DNA from: Methylobacterium sp. J-048
GTDB lineage: Bacteria > Pseudomonadota > Alphaproteobacteria > Rhizobiales > Beijerinckiaceae
Reading direction: 5' to 3'
Assembly (NCBI RefSeq): GCF_022829515.1
Contig: NZ_JAKSYL010000287.1
Span: 245,409 to 309,408, forward strand
DNA: 64,000 bases
Part shown: in pieces, positions 18,033-28,009 of the stretch
Numbering within the stretch: position 1 is the stretch's first letter
Layout of the letters: each line of letters begins with the position of its first letter
Notes under the pieces: generated by a model
The model's input: only the letters and a program-made list of their open reading frames with translations
Told to the model about the DNA's origin: nothing
Databases searched by the model: none
Program-made: the position numbers and the translations under genes

Positions 18033-18296
18033 TTACATACCGACACCACCGTACCTTTTCTGCGCCTCGGAACGGAGAACCTCGCGCACGAAAGCGAACA
18101 CAGCCTCTCGGCCCTCTGGAGCTTTGATTGCAAGCCACATTTGGATCAGTTGCGAGGTGTCCTTTGCCGTCGCTGCTGGAGCCTCTTCGGAGAAACGATC
18201 CTGCGAGCAGCCGAGCGCCTTAGCTAACCGAGCGAGCGTTGCGCTTTTGAAGGTATCCGGTTCTGAATCGAGGCCCTTGGGCGTTGCCATGTCCAT
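18033..18296 (-). CDS. small XRE-regulator-like protein, N-terminal HTH missing
   Basis: 87 residues. FKSATLARLAKALGCSQDRF followed by a helical part with MWLAIKAPEGREAVFAFVRE resembles the C-terminal half of XRE/Cro-type repressors, where a helix-turn-helix is followed by the LAKALGVSPD helix and a short dimerisation tail. The recognition helix that should come first is absent; the segment before it (MDMATPKGLDSEPD) is unrelated. It may be a truncated regulator or remnant. ATG at 18296 is used. It lies in the AT-rich patch with the RelA/SpoT-domain gene. Confidence 0.5.
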   Translation of the reverse strand: MDMATPKGLDSEPDTFKSATLARLAKALGCSQDRFSEEAPAATAKDTSQLIQMWLAIKAPEGREAVFAFVREVLRSEAQKRYGGVGM

Positions 18297-18438
18297 GTAT
18301 ATCCTCGAAGTAGGGAGCTAGTTGTCGGACCAATAAGTACACCTTAGCATTGCATAGCTGGTTGTGTAACCGGAAAAATTTTACTAAACTGGTGCCAGGA
18401 ACGAGGTATGTAATAAATTTACAGTCTAGTTGTTTCCA

Positions 18439-18678
18439 ATGCCGGATGCAAAATCTATGGATCATGTCCCCGATCTGGACGCAGTCGCCGATGCAGTCAT
18501 AGCTGCCCACGCTGTTATCGAGAAGAATGGCACGGAAATGATGAAGACGTTGAGCCAAATGCTTCTACTAAATGTGGGAAAAGAGATTGCACGTCGAATT
18601 GTTACTTCTAAAGATGTAGAATTGCCTAAGGAAGAAGCAATAGACTTACTGAAGGGCCTGCTGAAAAAAGGCACGTAG
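18439..18678 (+). CDS. small hypothetical protein
   Basis: 79 residues from ATG 18439; a TTG three codons upstream is also possible. The protein is helical and amphipathic (DAVADAVIAAHAVIEKNG, LSQMLLLNVGKEIARRI, EEAIDLLKGLLKKG). No family recognised. It lies in the AT-rich patch and shares its composition, so it probably arrived with the RelA/SpoT-domain gene. A partner or antitoxin-like function cannot be shown. Confidence 0.45.
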   Translation: MPDAKSMDHVPDLDAVADAVIAAHAVIEKNGTEMMKTLSQMLLLNVGKEIARRIVTSKDVELPKEEAIDLLKGLLKKGT

Positions 18679-18720
18679 AAGTTGCCTGCGACGGAAGGTC
18701 CTCGTCGGTCAGAAAGGCCA

Positions 18721-18820
18721 AGGTCCGTTTGCCACCCCAAACCGAAGTTGCCGGACCGCGAACGAATGACTGCTCTGGGGAAGCTCCGATGCCGTCCGGC
18801 ACGGCAAGCTCGGGTCGGAA
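18721..18820 (+). repeat. intergenic repeat, copy A
   Basis: About 100 bases that align over their length with 19372-19475; shared landmarks are CCGAAGTTG, AATGACTGCTCTGGGGAAG against GATGACCGCTCTCGGGAAG, and GGTCGGAAGC against GGATCGGAAGC. I estimate about 70 percent identity by eye. Such sequences resemble dispersed non-coding repeats known from Methylobacterium and Bradyrhizobium genomes. Confidence 0.55.
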
Positions 18821-18972
18821 GCCGAATCGCGGCTCAGCGTGGTTTCCTGCCCGCCCACTTCCGGACCGCCGATGCGTGTAGCGGACATAGCCTTGGGGCC
18901 GCGCACGACGCACAGGAGACATTGCGATCCGGCGTTGCTACGGGTCGGCCTCCCGCCTGAAAGGCCGAACAC

Positions 18973-19368
18973 ATGCTCCATGGACGTTGCCACTGCAACT
19001 CGATCCAGTTCGAGATGCCGGATCAGGCGGCCGCAAGTTCTGTATGCTACTGCGACGATTGTCGGAAGCAGTCAGGCGCACCCATGGTGGCATGGGCTAT
19101 GGTGCCCGAGGCTACGGTATCGATCACCGGTAAGCCGAACGTCTATAGCTCGTCCGAAGGAGGGCAGCGATCATTCTGTGGGTCGTGTGGGACGGGTCTG
19201 TTCTTTACGAACGCACTCCTTGCTCAAATGGGGATGATGCAAGTGAGGATCGCGGCGCTCGATGATCCCAACGCGATCCTCCCGCAGATGCAGGTGCAGA
19301 CGGCGGAACGCGTGAAGTGGATGGCATCGGTGCACGAACTACCGGCGTTCGAGCGTTTTCCGGGGTAA
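18973..19368 (+). CDS. GFA-family (glutathione-dependent formaldehyde-activating enzyme-like) zinc protein
   Basis: 131 residues. Zinc ligands lie at Cys6 and Cys8 (GRCHC), Cys25, Cys27 and Cys30 (CYCDDCRK), and Cys69 and Cys72 (FCGSCGTGLFF), the exact arrangement of the GFA/CENP-V domain. The founding member was proposed to speed up formation of S-hydroxymethylglutathione from formaldehyde and glutathione; most members, including short ones like this, are uncharacterised. The gene lies between two related intergenic repeats, so the unit may have moved. ATG at 18973 follows CGAACAC, a weak ribosome site. Confidence 0.88.
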   Translation: MLHGRCHCNSIQFEMPDQAAASSVCYCDDCRKQSGAPMVAWAMVPEATVSITGKPNVYSSSEGGQRSFCGSCGTGLFFTNALLAQMGMMQVRIAALDDPNAILPQMQVQTAERVKWMASVHELPAFERFPG

Positions 19369-19691
19369 GCAAGAGCCGCTTTCCACTCCGAGCCGAAGTT
19401 GGCGAGTGGTCAACGGATGACCGCTCTCGGGAAGAGCCGCATGGCGCTTTGGGCGACCGGGTTGGATCGGAAGCAGCCCTTTGACCGCAGATTACTGACG
19501 ATTCAAACCACCAGCTTTATCAGAAAGTGTGTCATTCTTGTTTTCGCCGCATTTCTGAAACTGCGACAGAATTGTAAAACAACAACAGTGGCAATGACTT
19601 AATTTGTCTGAGTTACCTTCACTGCGGCGGGTTAAGGGGTCGTTAGCGATGCCGTCCGCATCCGGCTCGGATGTCGGGACTTGAATCGCCC
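19369..19691. other. 323-base intergenic stretch with repeat copy B and an AT-rich tail
   Basis: The first about 105 bases are repeat copy B. Bases about 19490-19620 are AT-rich (runs such as AATTGTAAAACAACAACAG) and contain no credible gene. The rest returns to high GC. Confidence 0.45.
19372..19475 (+). repeat. intergenic repeat, copy B
   Basis: Second copy of the repeat at 18721-18820, in the same orientation. The two copies bracket the GFA-family gene at distances of about 150 and 3 bases. Sequences of this type in the window also leave weaker traces near 36530-36680 (AGCGGAC motifs). Confidence 0.55.
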
Positions 19692-20066
19692 TCACCGCTC
19701 GGCCGTCGGGTTCTGGCCCAGCACCCGCCGCGCCTCGGCGAGCAGAACCGGATGCCGGACCGATTGCGGGCCGGAATCCGGGGTCTCGCGGCCGAGCCGG
19801 GCGATGCGCGCCGTGAACAGCTTCCGGCGCAGGCCGAACCGGCCGATGCTGGCGGTCAGCGCCAGCAGGACGGTCCGCACCGCCTCGGTCCGCTCGCGCT
19901 CCTCCACGATCTCGGACTTCAGCGCCGCTTCGCGTTGCAGGGCCGCGTCGAGTTCGACGCGCACGGCGGCCCGGCTCGCCTCGTCCCGGCGCGCGGTCTC
20001 CAGCTGGATCCGGCATTCCTGCAGCGCGCTGAGGATCATGAGCTCCTGCGCCGACGCATCCCGCAT
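19692..20066 (-). CDS. hypothetical coiled-coil protein
   Basis: 124 residues; helical, with heptad-like ALQREAALKSEIVEERERTE. The ATG at 20066 is preceded by GGGAGGACTC, a good ribosome site, which decides it over the ATG at 20087. No recognised family. It is divergent from the secreted-protein gene at 20260. The opposite strand also has an open frame here, but without a family pattern or ribosome site. Confidence 0.5.
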   Translation of the reverse strand: MRDASAQELMILSALQECRIQLETARRDEASRAAVRVELDAALQREAALKSEIVEERERTEAVRTVLLALTASIGRFGLRRKLFTARIARLGRETPDSGPQSVRHPVLLAEARRVLGQNPTAER

Positions 20067-20259
20067 TGAGTCCTCCCGGCGCGCCAATCTCCGGGGGACA
20101 ACCCGGTGCGCGCCCGCTCCCTGTCACAAAAGCTTCGGCCCCGGCCTGCGACCGCGTGCCGACCGTCGTGGGTTGGCCATACCGGTGCCGGGCTCTAGCC
20201 GAAAGCCACCGCGCCGCGATATCGAGGCCGCGACCATCGGGGAAAAAGGGATCGACGAC

Positions 20260-20745
20260 GTGCGTTGCAGGATTGCCGTGGCCCTGGGGGGCCTCTTGCT
20301 CGGTTCGGTTCCAGTGGGGCCTGCTTCGGCGCGGGTCGAGCATCTCGACACGGTGAATTTGGTCGCCTGCGCCCAGGATGGCGGGGTCTGCCGGATGCCC
20401 TACCCCACCAACGTCTATTACGGCGTGCCCGGCAAGACCAACGGCCGCCCGTTCCCGCAGGGCGGCATGGTCCCGTGCAACAGCCAGACCTTCGGCGATC
20501 CCGCCCCGGGCCAGCCGAAGAGCTGCTGGTACGCGCCGCGCCTGAGCGAGACCCGCGGCGGCGGTGTCGCCCCCCGGGACCGCGACGACGATGACGACGA
20601 CCGCCATCGCCGGGACGATTACCGCCGGCGCGACGACGACCGCTACGGCCGCGACTACGACCGTCCGCGGCCGCGCCGGTCTTACGACGACGATGACGAC
20701 GCCCCGCCGCGGCGGCCCTACCGGGACGATCGGGACGCGTATTGA
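20260..20745 (+). CDS. secreted protein with Asp/Arg-rich low-complexity tail
   Basis: 161 residues starting at GTG 20260 after an AAAAAGGGA ribosome site. A signal peptide (CRIAVALGGLLLGSVPVGPASA) is probably cleaved after ASA. The mature N-terminal part has four cysteines (LVACAQDGGVCRMP, MVPCNSQ, KSCWYA) and YYGVPGKTNGRPFPQGG; the last about 55 residues are almost only D, R, Y and P (DDDDDRHRRDDYRRRDDD). The N-terminal cysteine pattern resembles small envelope proteins annotated in methylobacteria; the tail may bind metal or nucleic acid. No ATG is available in frame at a sensible place. Confidence 0.6.
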   Translation: MRCRIAVALGGLLLGSVPVGPASARVEHLDTVNLVACAQDGGVCRMPYPTNVYYGVPGKTNGRPFPQGGMVPCNSQTFGDPAPGQPKSCWYAPRLSETRGGGVAPRDRDDDDDDRHRRDDYRRRDDDRYGRDYDRPRPRRSYDDDDDAPPRRPYRDDRDAY

Positions 20746-20852
20746 TCGTGTTGCGCCTTAAATCAGTCGCGCCGCCATATCGGGGCTGTTAACCGCCCTC
20801 CGGCATCGTCCGGTCTGCGAGCCGCGGCTTCGCGGGCCGGGTGGAGGTTGCG

Positions 20853-21098
20853 ATGACGGAGGATCGCCGCGGGGCATTCCGCAAGAATGCCTTCACGTTC
20901 GGCACGCTGCTGCTCGCCTGCGGTGAAGTCGGCTGCCTGGTCTGGGACGCGACCGAGACAGGCGCCCAGATCGAGGTCGAGAACGATCAGGCGGTGCCGG
21001 ACCGCTTCCCGATCCGCCTCACCGACGGCGCTGACCCGCGGCCGGCCGCGGTAGCGTGGCGGAAGAGCCGCCGAATCGGCGTCGCTTTCGAGGGCTGA
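20853..21098 (+). CDS. small PilZ-like domain protein
   Basis: 81 residues from ATG 20853, which follows GTGGAGGTTGCG. RRGAFRKNAF, VWDATETGAQIEVEN and a C-terminal VAWRKSRRIGVAFEG match the minimal PilZ pattern (RxxxR ... D/NxSxxG). PilZ domains bind cyclic-di-GMP; here the basic RRxxFR start and the DATETGA motif are loosely conserved, so ligand binding is uncertain. Stand-alone single-PilZ proteins of this size are common in Methylobacterium. Confidence 0.75.
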   Translation: MTEDRRGAFRKNAFTFGTLLLACGEVGCLVWDATETGAQIEVENDQAVPDRFPIRLTDGADPRPAAVAWRKSRRIGVAFEG

Positions 21099-21108
21099 GG
21101 CATCTCGT

Positions 21109-22170
21109 TCACGTCGTCGCCAGGGTCGAACGCGGGCGCGATCCGGCCGCCAGCCGGAACCATTTCGGGCGGACGAACAGCAGTTTGAGCGGCGTGCCGC
21201 GCACCAGCCGTTCCAGCGCCAGCGGCAACAACAGGGCGGCAGCCATCACGATCAGACTGGCAAGTCCGATATCCGTTACGAGGCCGGTGCGGACCAGAAT
21301 TTCGCGGGTCGCGGCCATCGGCAGCGAGAAGGCGAGATAGATCACGATCGAGCGCTGGCCGCAGCGCCGCAGGGCCTCGGCCAGGACGCCGCCCGCCCGT
21401 TCGATCAGCGCTGCCGCGACCACGATCGCCAGGGCGCCCGCCGCCCCGAGGCCGAGGCTGACCAGCGGCAGGCTGGCGAGGGTCGGGTAGATCGGGCTGC
21501 CGGTCTGCGTCAGGGCGAGCCCCCCTTCCAGGAGAGCCCAGGCGGCGAGACCGCAGAGCGCCAGGCCGACATGCCGGCGTGCCGCGTCGGCCAGGGCGAA
21601 GATCCGGCCCGCGAACAGGTAGCCCGCTACGAAGTAGACGTAGCGGCCGCAAAATTCCTCGATCAGGGTCGCGTCGCTGCGGATGTCGGCGATCTGCAGC
21701 AGGGCGGCGCCGCCGAGCAGCACTCCTGCGGGGCAACGGCGTAGGGCCTTGGTCACCACCGAGAAGACGGCTAGCAGGTAGACGAACCACAGGCTGGAAT
21801 ACGGCTCGACCAGCGCGTGGGCGATATGGGCGGCGAACGCCCCGGGCCCGGCTTCGCCGACGATGCTGCCGTAGCGGGCGGCCGACTGGATCACCAGCCA
21901 GAGGCCGTAGAAATACGCGAAATGCACCACCCGGCGGTCGGCGAACAGGCGCCAGTCGCGGTCGATCACCCGGCCCAGGAACAGGCCGGACAGGAGGAAG
22001 AAATCCGGGATCCGGAACGGCTTGGCAAAGGCCACGACCGGATGGAGGAACCCCTCCCCGCCCATCGCCGCGCCGGTGCCGATCACCGAATGCATCATCA
22101 CCACCAGGAGGATGCAGATCCCCTTGGCGGTATCGACCCAGGCCAGCCGGCCGTCCCCTGCCCCGCCCAT
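21109..22170 (-). CDS. acyltransferase family 3 membrane protein
   Basis: 353 residues and about ten membrane segments. The N-terminal AWVDTAKGICILLVVMMHSV carries the family histidine, followed by IPDFFLLSGLFLGRVIDRDW. This is the Acyl_transf_3 (OafA/OpgC-like) fold, which O-acylates polysaccharides, lipids or peptidoglycan at the inner membrane. A WVDxAKG start is characteristic of the YeiB/OpgC-type subgroup. No polysaccharide operon is adjacent, so the acceptor is unknown. It converges with the PilZ gene. Confidence 0.85.
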   Translation of the reverse strand: MGGAGDGRLAWVDTAKGICILLVVMMHSVIGTGAAMGGEGFLHPVVAFAKPFRIPDFFLLSGLFLGRVIDRDWRLFADRRVVHFAYFYGLWLVIQSAARYGSIVGEAGPGAFAAHIAHALVEPYSSLWFVYLLAVFSVVTKALRRCPAGVLLGGAALLQIADIRSDATLIEEFCGRYVYFVAGYLFAGRIFALADAARRHVGLALCGLAAWALLEGGLALTQTGSPIYPTLASLPLVSLGLGAAGALAIVVAAALIERAGGVLAEALRRCGQRSIVIYLAFSLPMAATREILVRTGLVTDIGLASLIVMAAALLLPLALERLVRGTPLKLLFVRPKWFRLAAGSRPRSTLATT

Positions 22171-22275
22171 CGTCCAACTCCCCGACCGAAGCGAGTGTGG
22201 AGCGGCAAGGTTGACGGGGATGCATGCCTGGCGGCGGAACCTGCTTTCGTGCTGAGCGCCGGGTAAACGCCCCGC

Positions 22276-22650
22276 TCAATCCCGGCGCTTGCCCGCGCGC
22301 CGGTCGCGGGTCATGCGGGTAGCGGTGTGGAAATCGTCGGGCTTGCCGCGGATCCAGACCAGGAAGCGGGCGATCTCCGGATCGGTCCGCAACGCCTCGA
22401 CATCGGCGAGCCGCTTGGCGATCTCGGCCTCGCTGTAGCGGGCATGGATCGCCGAATGGCAGATCTGGTGCAGGCGCACGGTGCCCTGGTGGGTCCCGCC
22501 CTTCAGCTTCGGGGTGAGGTGGTGGAGGCTGGAGTGGGCGCGCGGCGGGATCGGCCGGCCGCAGAGCGGACAGACCGGATCCGCCCGGGGGACGGCACCC
22601 GGCATGTCCGGGTCGTCGGCGTTCCAGCGCCGGGAGCGGCGTCCGACCAA
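22276..22650 (-). CDS. HNH endonuclease domain protein
   Basis: 124 residues. CPLCGRP gives one zinc-knuckle pair; SSLHHLTPKLKGGTHQG holds the H-x-x-P-x-x-x-GG catalytic core, and LHQICHSAIH closes the HNH fold. The C-terminal part (ADVEALRTDPEIARFLVWIR) is common to a small HNH family widespread in rhizobia and methylobacteria. These are probably DNA nucleases of unknown target. The proposed start at 22650 may be a few codons long; an internal ATG at 22605 is possible. Confidence 0.85.
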   Translation of the reverse strand: MVGRRSRRWNADDPDMPGAVPRADPVCPLCGRPIPPRAHSSLHHLTPKLKGGTHQGTVRLHQICHSAIHARYSEAEIAKRLADVEALRTDPEIARFLVWIRGKPDDFHTATRMTRDRRAGKRRD

Positions 22651-22670
22651 GCGATTCCCCCCAATCCCGA

Positions 22671-23510
22671 TCAGGGCACGGCGCGATCCACCGCCCGGCA
22701 GGCCGGCCCGACGAGTCCGCGGAACTCCGCCTCAGCCTCGCGATCCCGGATTCCGAAGATCGAGACGTGGTCGCCCGGGACCAACGCGAACCGCGCCCGA
22801 GGCCCCGCCGCCGCGGCCAGTGCCCGGGCGAGCTTGGCCGGCACCACCGGGTCGTCGGTGCCCTGGACGATCAGGACGGGCTCGGTCCCGCCGCGAATGC
22901 GCAAGTCCGAGCGGTAGGTGTCGCGCAAGAGCCAGGACGGTGCCAGCGGGACATGCAGCCACACGGCATGGGTGAGCGAATCGAACGGTGCTTCGAGATA
23001 GAGCCCGATCGCCGCGACGCGCCCGGCCATCGCGACCGCCACCGCGGCGCCCAGGGAATGCCCATGCAGCAGGATCGGCGCCCCCGGGGCGCGCGCCATT
23101 GCGGCCGCCACCGCCGCCATCCCGTCGCGGATCAGCCCGTCTTCGCTCGGCGATCCTGTCGAGCCGGGATAGCCGCGATAGGCCGGCGCCAGGACGCCCC
23201 ACCCGGCCCCGCGCCACGGATCCGCAGCGAAGCGGGCGGCATGCGGCGCGGGGCGGGAGCCGTTGCCGTGGAAGCTGACCACCACCCCGCAGCCCGGAAG
23301 CGGCGGCCGCCACAGGGCGAACAGCCGCTCGCCATCCTCGGTGGTCAGGGTGATGACCTCGGTCCCGGGAGGAGCCAGCCGGTTGCGTGCTTGCTCGCCC
23401 GCCCAGGCAGCGCCCGGATAGATCAACCGCCGCTGGAACACGGCCAGGGCCACGAGCGCGGTCAGATAGACCAGGGCCACGATGGCCAACAGCAGGAGCA
23501 GGATGCGCAT
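22671..23510 (-). CDS. membrane-anchored alpha/beta hydrolase (BEM46/YqkD-type)
   Basis: 279 residues from ATG 23510. An N-terminal membrane anchor (MRILLLLLAIVALVYLTALV) precedes an alpha/beta hydrolase domain with VSFHGNGS (oxyanion HGNG), LLHGHSLGAAVAVAMAG (nucleophile Ser in GHSLG), QGTDDPVVP (acid) and PGDHVSIFG (His). This is the BEM46/FrsA-like serine hydrolase arrangement; substrates are unknown. The longer frame to 23624 gives an atypical arginine-rich leader. It diverges from the TPP riboswitch/thiC unit. Confidence 0.85.
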   Translation of the reverse strand: MRILLLLLAIVALVYLTALVALAVFQRRLIYPGAAWAGEQARNRLAPPGTEVITLTTEDGERLFALWRPPLPGCGVVVSFHGNGSRPAPHAARFAADPWRGAGWGVLAPAYRGYPGSTGSPSEDGLIRDGMAAVAAAMARAPGAPILLHGHSLGAAVAVAMAGRVAAIGLYLEAPFDSLTHAVWLHVPLAPSWLLRDTYRSDLRIRGGTEPVLIVQGTDDPVVPAKLARALAAAAGPRARFALVPGDHVSIFGIRDREAEAEFRGLVGPACRAVDRAVP

Positions 23511-23656
23511 GTTTCGGGATTGGGCTGAGAGGCCATTATGGCGGCATTTCGCTTCTCGGAGGAGGCGGGCCCGACACCGACTCCTGGATCCTGTCAGCCC
23601 CCTCTCCCGCCACGGCATTGACAAACCCTTTGCCGGGCCCGAGTCTTGAACCGTTC

Positions 23657-23742
23657 CGAGGGGGGCCCTGTAGGGGGCTGAGATTGGGCATGCTGCCCTG
23701 ACCCTTGAACCTGATCCGGCTCATACCGGCGGAGGGACGGGA
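23657..23742 (+). ncRNA. TPP riboswitch (THI element)
   Basis: The conserved core is present in order: AGGGGGCTGAGA (23672-23683), then ACCCTTGAACCTGATCCGGC (23701-23720) and CATACCGGCGGAGGGA (23722-23737). The CTGAGA and CCTTGAACCTGATC segments are the invariant thiamine-pyrophosphate pocket. It sits about 85 bases upstream of the thiC start, in the correct orientation, so thiamine pyrophosphate should repress thiC, most likely by blocking translation initiation as is usual in Gram-negative bacteria. Confidence 0.95.
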
Positions 23743-23824
23743 ACCTGCGGCTGCATGCGTGCGGCCGGATCTCATCTCAGCCATCGCGTGGTCCGGAGCG
23801 CTCCAACACGAGGAGAGGCCCACG

Positions 23825-25711
<1,887 letters not shown>

Positions 25712-25717
25712 GCGTTC

Positions 25718-25750
25718 GGCACGCCCCGTCCTATCAGGACGGGGCGTGCC
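25718..25750 (+). terminator. Rho-independent-type terminator after thiC
   Basis: A perfect 15-base-pair stem (left arm GGCACGCCCCGTCCT) with a three-base loop begins 6 bases after the thiC stop. A short CTTAAA tail follows. Confidence 0.8.
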
Positions 25751-25897
25751 CTTAAATGTGATCCGATCCGGTAACGCGATCTTCATTGCAACTCCGGACG
25801 CGCGGAGCCTGTCCCGCTCGCCGCGGGCCGGCGTTAACGAACGCTTAGGCCGCAGATCCGCTGAATCCTCCGATCACAGGATTGCAGGAGATCAGCC

Positions 25898-26236
25898 ATG
25901 GATATCCGTCCGCTGAATGCGACGGCGCCGGGACCCCAGGGTCTCGACGCCCTCGCGGCGTCCGCCACGGCGGCCGTCACACAGGAGACCACGCCGGCGC
26001 AGGCCGCGACCGCACCGCTGGAACCGGCGGTGAAGCTCGACATCGCCCCGACCGGCGACAAGGCGCGCTACATCCAGGATCTCGACACCAGCTCGATCGT
26101 GTTCCAGGTGGTCGATCCGCATTCCGGCGATGTGATCGAGCAGCTCCCGAGCGAGACGGCCTTGCGCAACCGGGCCTACGACGTCGCCCGCGCTCCGCAC
26201 GGCGCCTCGCCCGGCAACGTGTCCCGGATCGCCTGA
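25898..26236 (+). CDS. FlaG-like protein
   Basis: 112 residues. A loosely conserved, disordered N-terminal half is followed by SIVFQVVDPHSGDVIEQLPSE and NRAYDVAR. The block x-F-x-V-x-D-x-x-T/S-G-x-V-I-x-x-x-P resembles FlaG, a small flagellar protein. No flagellar genes are close by, so the assignment is tentative. ATG at 25898 follows GCAGGAGATCAGCC, a good ribosome site. It stands between the thiC terminator and the tRNA-Gly gene. Confidence 0.6.
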   Translation: MDIRPLNATAPGPQGLDALAASATAAVTQETTPAQAATAPLEPAVKLDIAPTGDKARYIQDLDTSSIVFQVVDPHSGDVIEQLPSETALRNRAYDVARAPHGASPGNVSRIA

Positions 26237-26427
26237 GCGGCCTCGCGCCAGCCTGCACGCTGTGGTGGCGGACACATCCGCCGCCGCCGCGCGATCCGGT
26301 CGAAACCGAAAAACCCCGTTTGACGTCGTCGCCGCGGGACTGCTAGATCGCTTTCGTACACGGGCGCACGGGGCCCCGGCGAAGCCACGGCGTCGTCGGA
26401 GCCGAGACCACCGCACCGGCCGTGTCC

Positions 26428-26502
26428 GCGGGCGTAGTTCAGTGGTAGAACGTCAGCTTCCCAAGCTGAATGTCGTCGGTTCGATCCCGATCGCCCGCTC
26501 CA
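26428..26502 (+). tRNA. tRNA-Gly, anticodon CCC
   Basis: 75 bases with encoded CCA. The acceptor arms pair GCGGGCG with CGCCCGC; the D arm is GUUCAGUGGUAGAAC, the anticodon arm UCAGC-UUCCCAA-GCUGA gives anticodon CCC, and the T arm UCGGUUCGAUCCCGA is canonical. Discriminator base U. It reads GGG codons. Its 3' end is directly followed by T-rich sequence and by the phage-like remnant; tRNA 3' ends are common integration sites, but no second copy of the 3' end was found to the right. Confidence 0.97.
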
Positions 26503-26647
26503 TTGTTTTTCCTATACCAAGCAGACGCTTGAGGCAGGTTCCTCGCGTCGCCGTATGGGGCCTCAAAACCCAGGGATACAACGGGGATACAACGCGGCGC
26601 CCTTCGCGCCGTTGTATCCGGCGCTCGAATCCCGGCCTTCTCCGCAT

Positions 26648-26684
26648 AGAAAAGGGGCCCCCTCAGATCTGAGGAGGCCCCCCT
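26648..26684 (-). terminator. Rho-independent terminator ending the leftward element operon
   Basis: On the minus strand a GC-rich stem (GGGGGCCTCCTCAGA pairing with TGAGGGGGCCCC, one mismatch or bulge) is followed by TTTTC. It lies 6 bases past the stop of the last element gene and stops transcription before the tRNA. Confidence 0.75.
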
Positions 26685-26689
26685 GGTGG

Positions 26690-27040
26690 TCAGAATGGGA
26701 TGCCATCGTACGGATCCGGCGTTGGCTCCGGCTCCGGCGGTGGCGGATCCACGGGGTTGGCGAAGATTTCCTCGATCGCGTCGGCCTTGCCCCGCATCGT
26801 ATCGACGATGGTCGGGGCGAGTCGTTGCACCGCGCGGAACACTTCCAACGGGACGGGCCGGTGCCGGTTCTTCCAGTGAGTGAGCTGTGCCACGGACACG
26901 TTCCGTCCCATGATGCCGGTGAGGCATGAGGCGAACGGAACCTGCCACTTGTTGCCGAAGCCGTTCTGCCCGACCGTGAGCACCGCTCGGCGCATGAACT
27001 CCTGGCTGTACGTCCGTTCGGTGTTCTGGTCGTCGCTCAT
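26690..27040 (-). CDS. element protein with SSB-like C-terminal tip
   Basis: 116 residues. The middle (GRNVSVAQLTHWKNRHRPVP) looks like a helix-turn-helix-type or YdaS-like DNA-binding segment. The C-terminus is a proline/glutamate linker (PPPPEPEPTPDP) ending in DPYDGIPF, which mimics the acidic tip of single-stranded DNA-binding protein (DDDIPF) that docks repair and replication enzymes. The tip is visible; the protein otherwise matches nothing I recognise. ATG 27040 has only a weak ribosome site, so the start may lie a few codons inside. It is the last gene of the leftward operon, next to a terminator. Confidence 0.6.
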   Translation of the reverse strand: MSDDQNTERTYSQEFMRRAVLTVGQNGFGNKWQVPFASCLTGIMGRNVSVAQLTHWKNRHRPVPLEVFRAVQRLAPTIVDTMRGKADAIEEIFANPVDPPPPEPEPTPDPYDGIPF

Positions 27041-27092
27041 GGTGTCGTGTCCGATTCGAGGATCTGCCGGGCACGAACCCCGGCGGCAGGTT

Positions 27093-27953
27093 TCAGGCGA
27101 CCAGCTCGGCGAGGTAGGCCTCGTCCTGGTCGAGCAGCGCAGGGTCGACGGGGGTGAAACCTGCAGGCGGCGGCGCGGCGAGCGCCCGCTTCAGGTCTTT
27201 GTCGACCGTGACGTCCCGGCCGTAGGCGCTGACCCAGACTTGCTCGACGACAGCCTGGAATCCGCGACCAGAGCGGGCGAGCGACGCCTCCCAGATCTTG
27301 CGGTCACCGGCGTCCAGGAACAGCTTGGCGTCCAGCAGGAATCTACCGTCCACGATGGCCGTCCCGTCGCCGATCCGCTTGTGAACCGCGAGCCAGGAAC
27401 GGGAGACGGTGATGTGGTGGTGGTCGACGTTCGAGGCCCACGTGTCCCGGCCCTTGTTGACCCGCGCCCAGTCCTTCACGACTTCGACGTGATAGTCGGG
27501 CTCGTCGCCGGATCCGACTTCCCACCTGGAACCGCCTGACGCGCCGTACTTCATGACCCTCTGCGCTGCCTCCAGCACGGCCATCCTGCGCTGCACGGCG
27601 AGGCGATGCCGGAGGGGCTCCGTCCGGAATCGCTCCGCGAGGCGGGCGCGATCCATCCGGCGGTTGCGGTCAGCGGCCGACTGTGGCTGCGTCCGGCGGC
27701 CCCCGTACCACTGGTGCGTCCGGAACCCGACCCGGCCCCGCCGCATGCTGTGGATCTTGCGGATCTGCTCCGCCAGCTCGAAGGCGGCCGGGACGTCGCG
27801 CTTGAGCACGACGTGTGAGAAATCGCCGGGCTCGCGCCGGGCCGCGCTGACGACCTCCTTCGCAGCCGACAGGCTGTGCGCGTTCCGCTCGATGATGAGC
27901 AGGACCAGCTTCCGCGTGATGGCGGTGGATGCGCCGAGGACATTGGACTTCAT
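27093..27953 (-). CDS. hypothetical element protein
   Basis: 286 residues, rich in arginine, with a helical N-terminal part and an apparently globular middle (HHHITVSRSWLAVHKRIG, DARLFLDAGDRKIWEASL-like). No recognised family. ATG 27953 follows GGAGAACGGTC. A strong GC hairpin (GCCGGCGC-GATCCT-GCGCCGGC) fills the gap to the upstream gene. Leftward operon member; function unknown. Confidence 0.55.
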   Translation of the reverse strand: MKSNVLGASTAITRKLVLLIIERNAHSLSAAKEVVSAARREPGDFSHVVLKRDVPAAFELAEQIRKIHSMRRGRVGFRTHQWYGGRRTQPQSAADRNRRMDRARLAERFRTEPLRHRLAVQRRMAVLEAAQRVMKYGASGGSRWEVGSGDEPDYHVEVVKDWARVNKGRDTWASNVDHHHITVSRSWLAVHKRIGDGTAIVDGRFLLDAKLFLDAGDRKIWEASLARSGRGFQAVVEQVWVSAYGRDVTVDKDLKRALAAPPPAGFTPVDPALLDQDEAYLAELVA

Positions 27954-28009
27954 GACCGTTCTCCGACGAGGGGGCGGCCGGCGCAGGATCGCGCCGGCCG
28001 GGGCGCTGA

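Noticed and set aside
26587..26621. GGATACAAC-type direct and inverted repeats beside the tRNA as an attachment site.
   Set aside because: The hairpin is imperfect and no matching sequence was found at the right edge; kept only as a curiosity.
26453..26647. A minus-strand open frame over the tRNA-Gly ending MERAIGIEPTTFSLGS.
   Set aside because: Such peptides are a familiar artefact of reading tRNA genes backwards.
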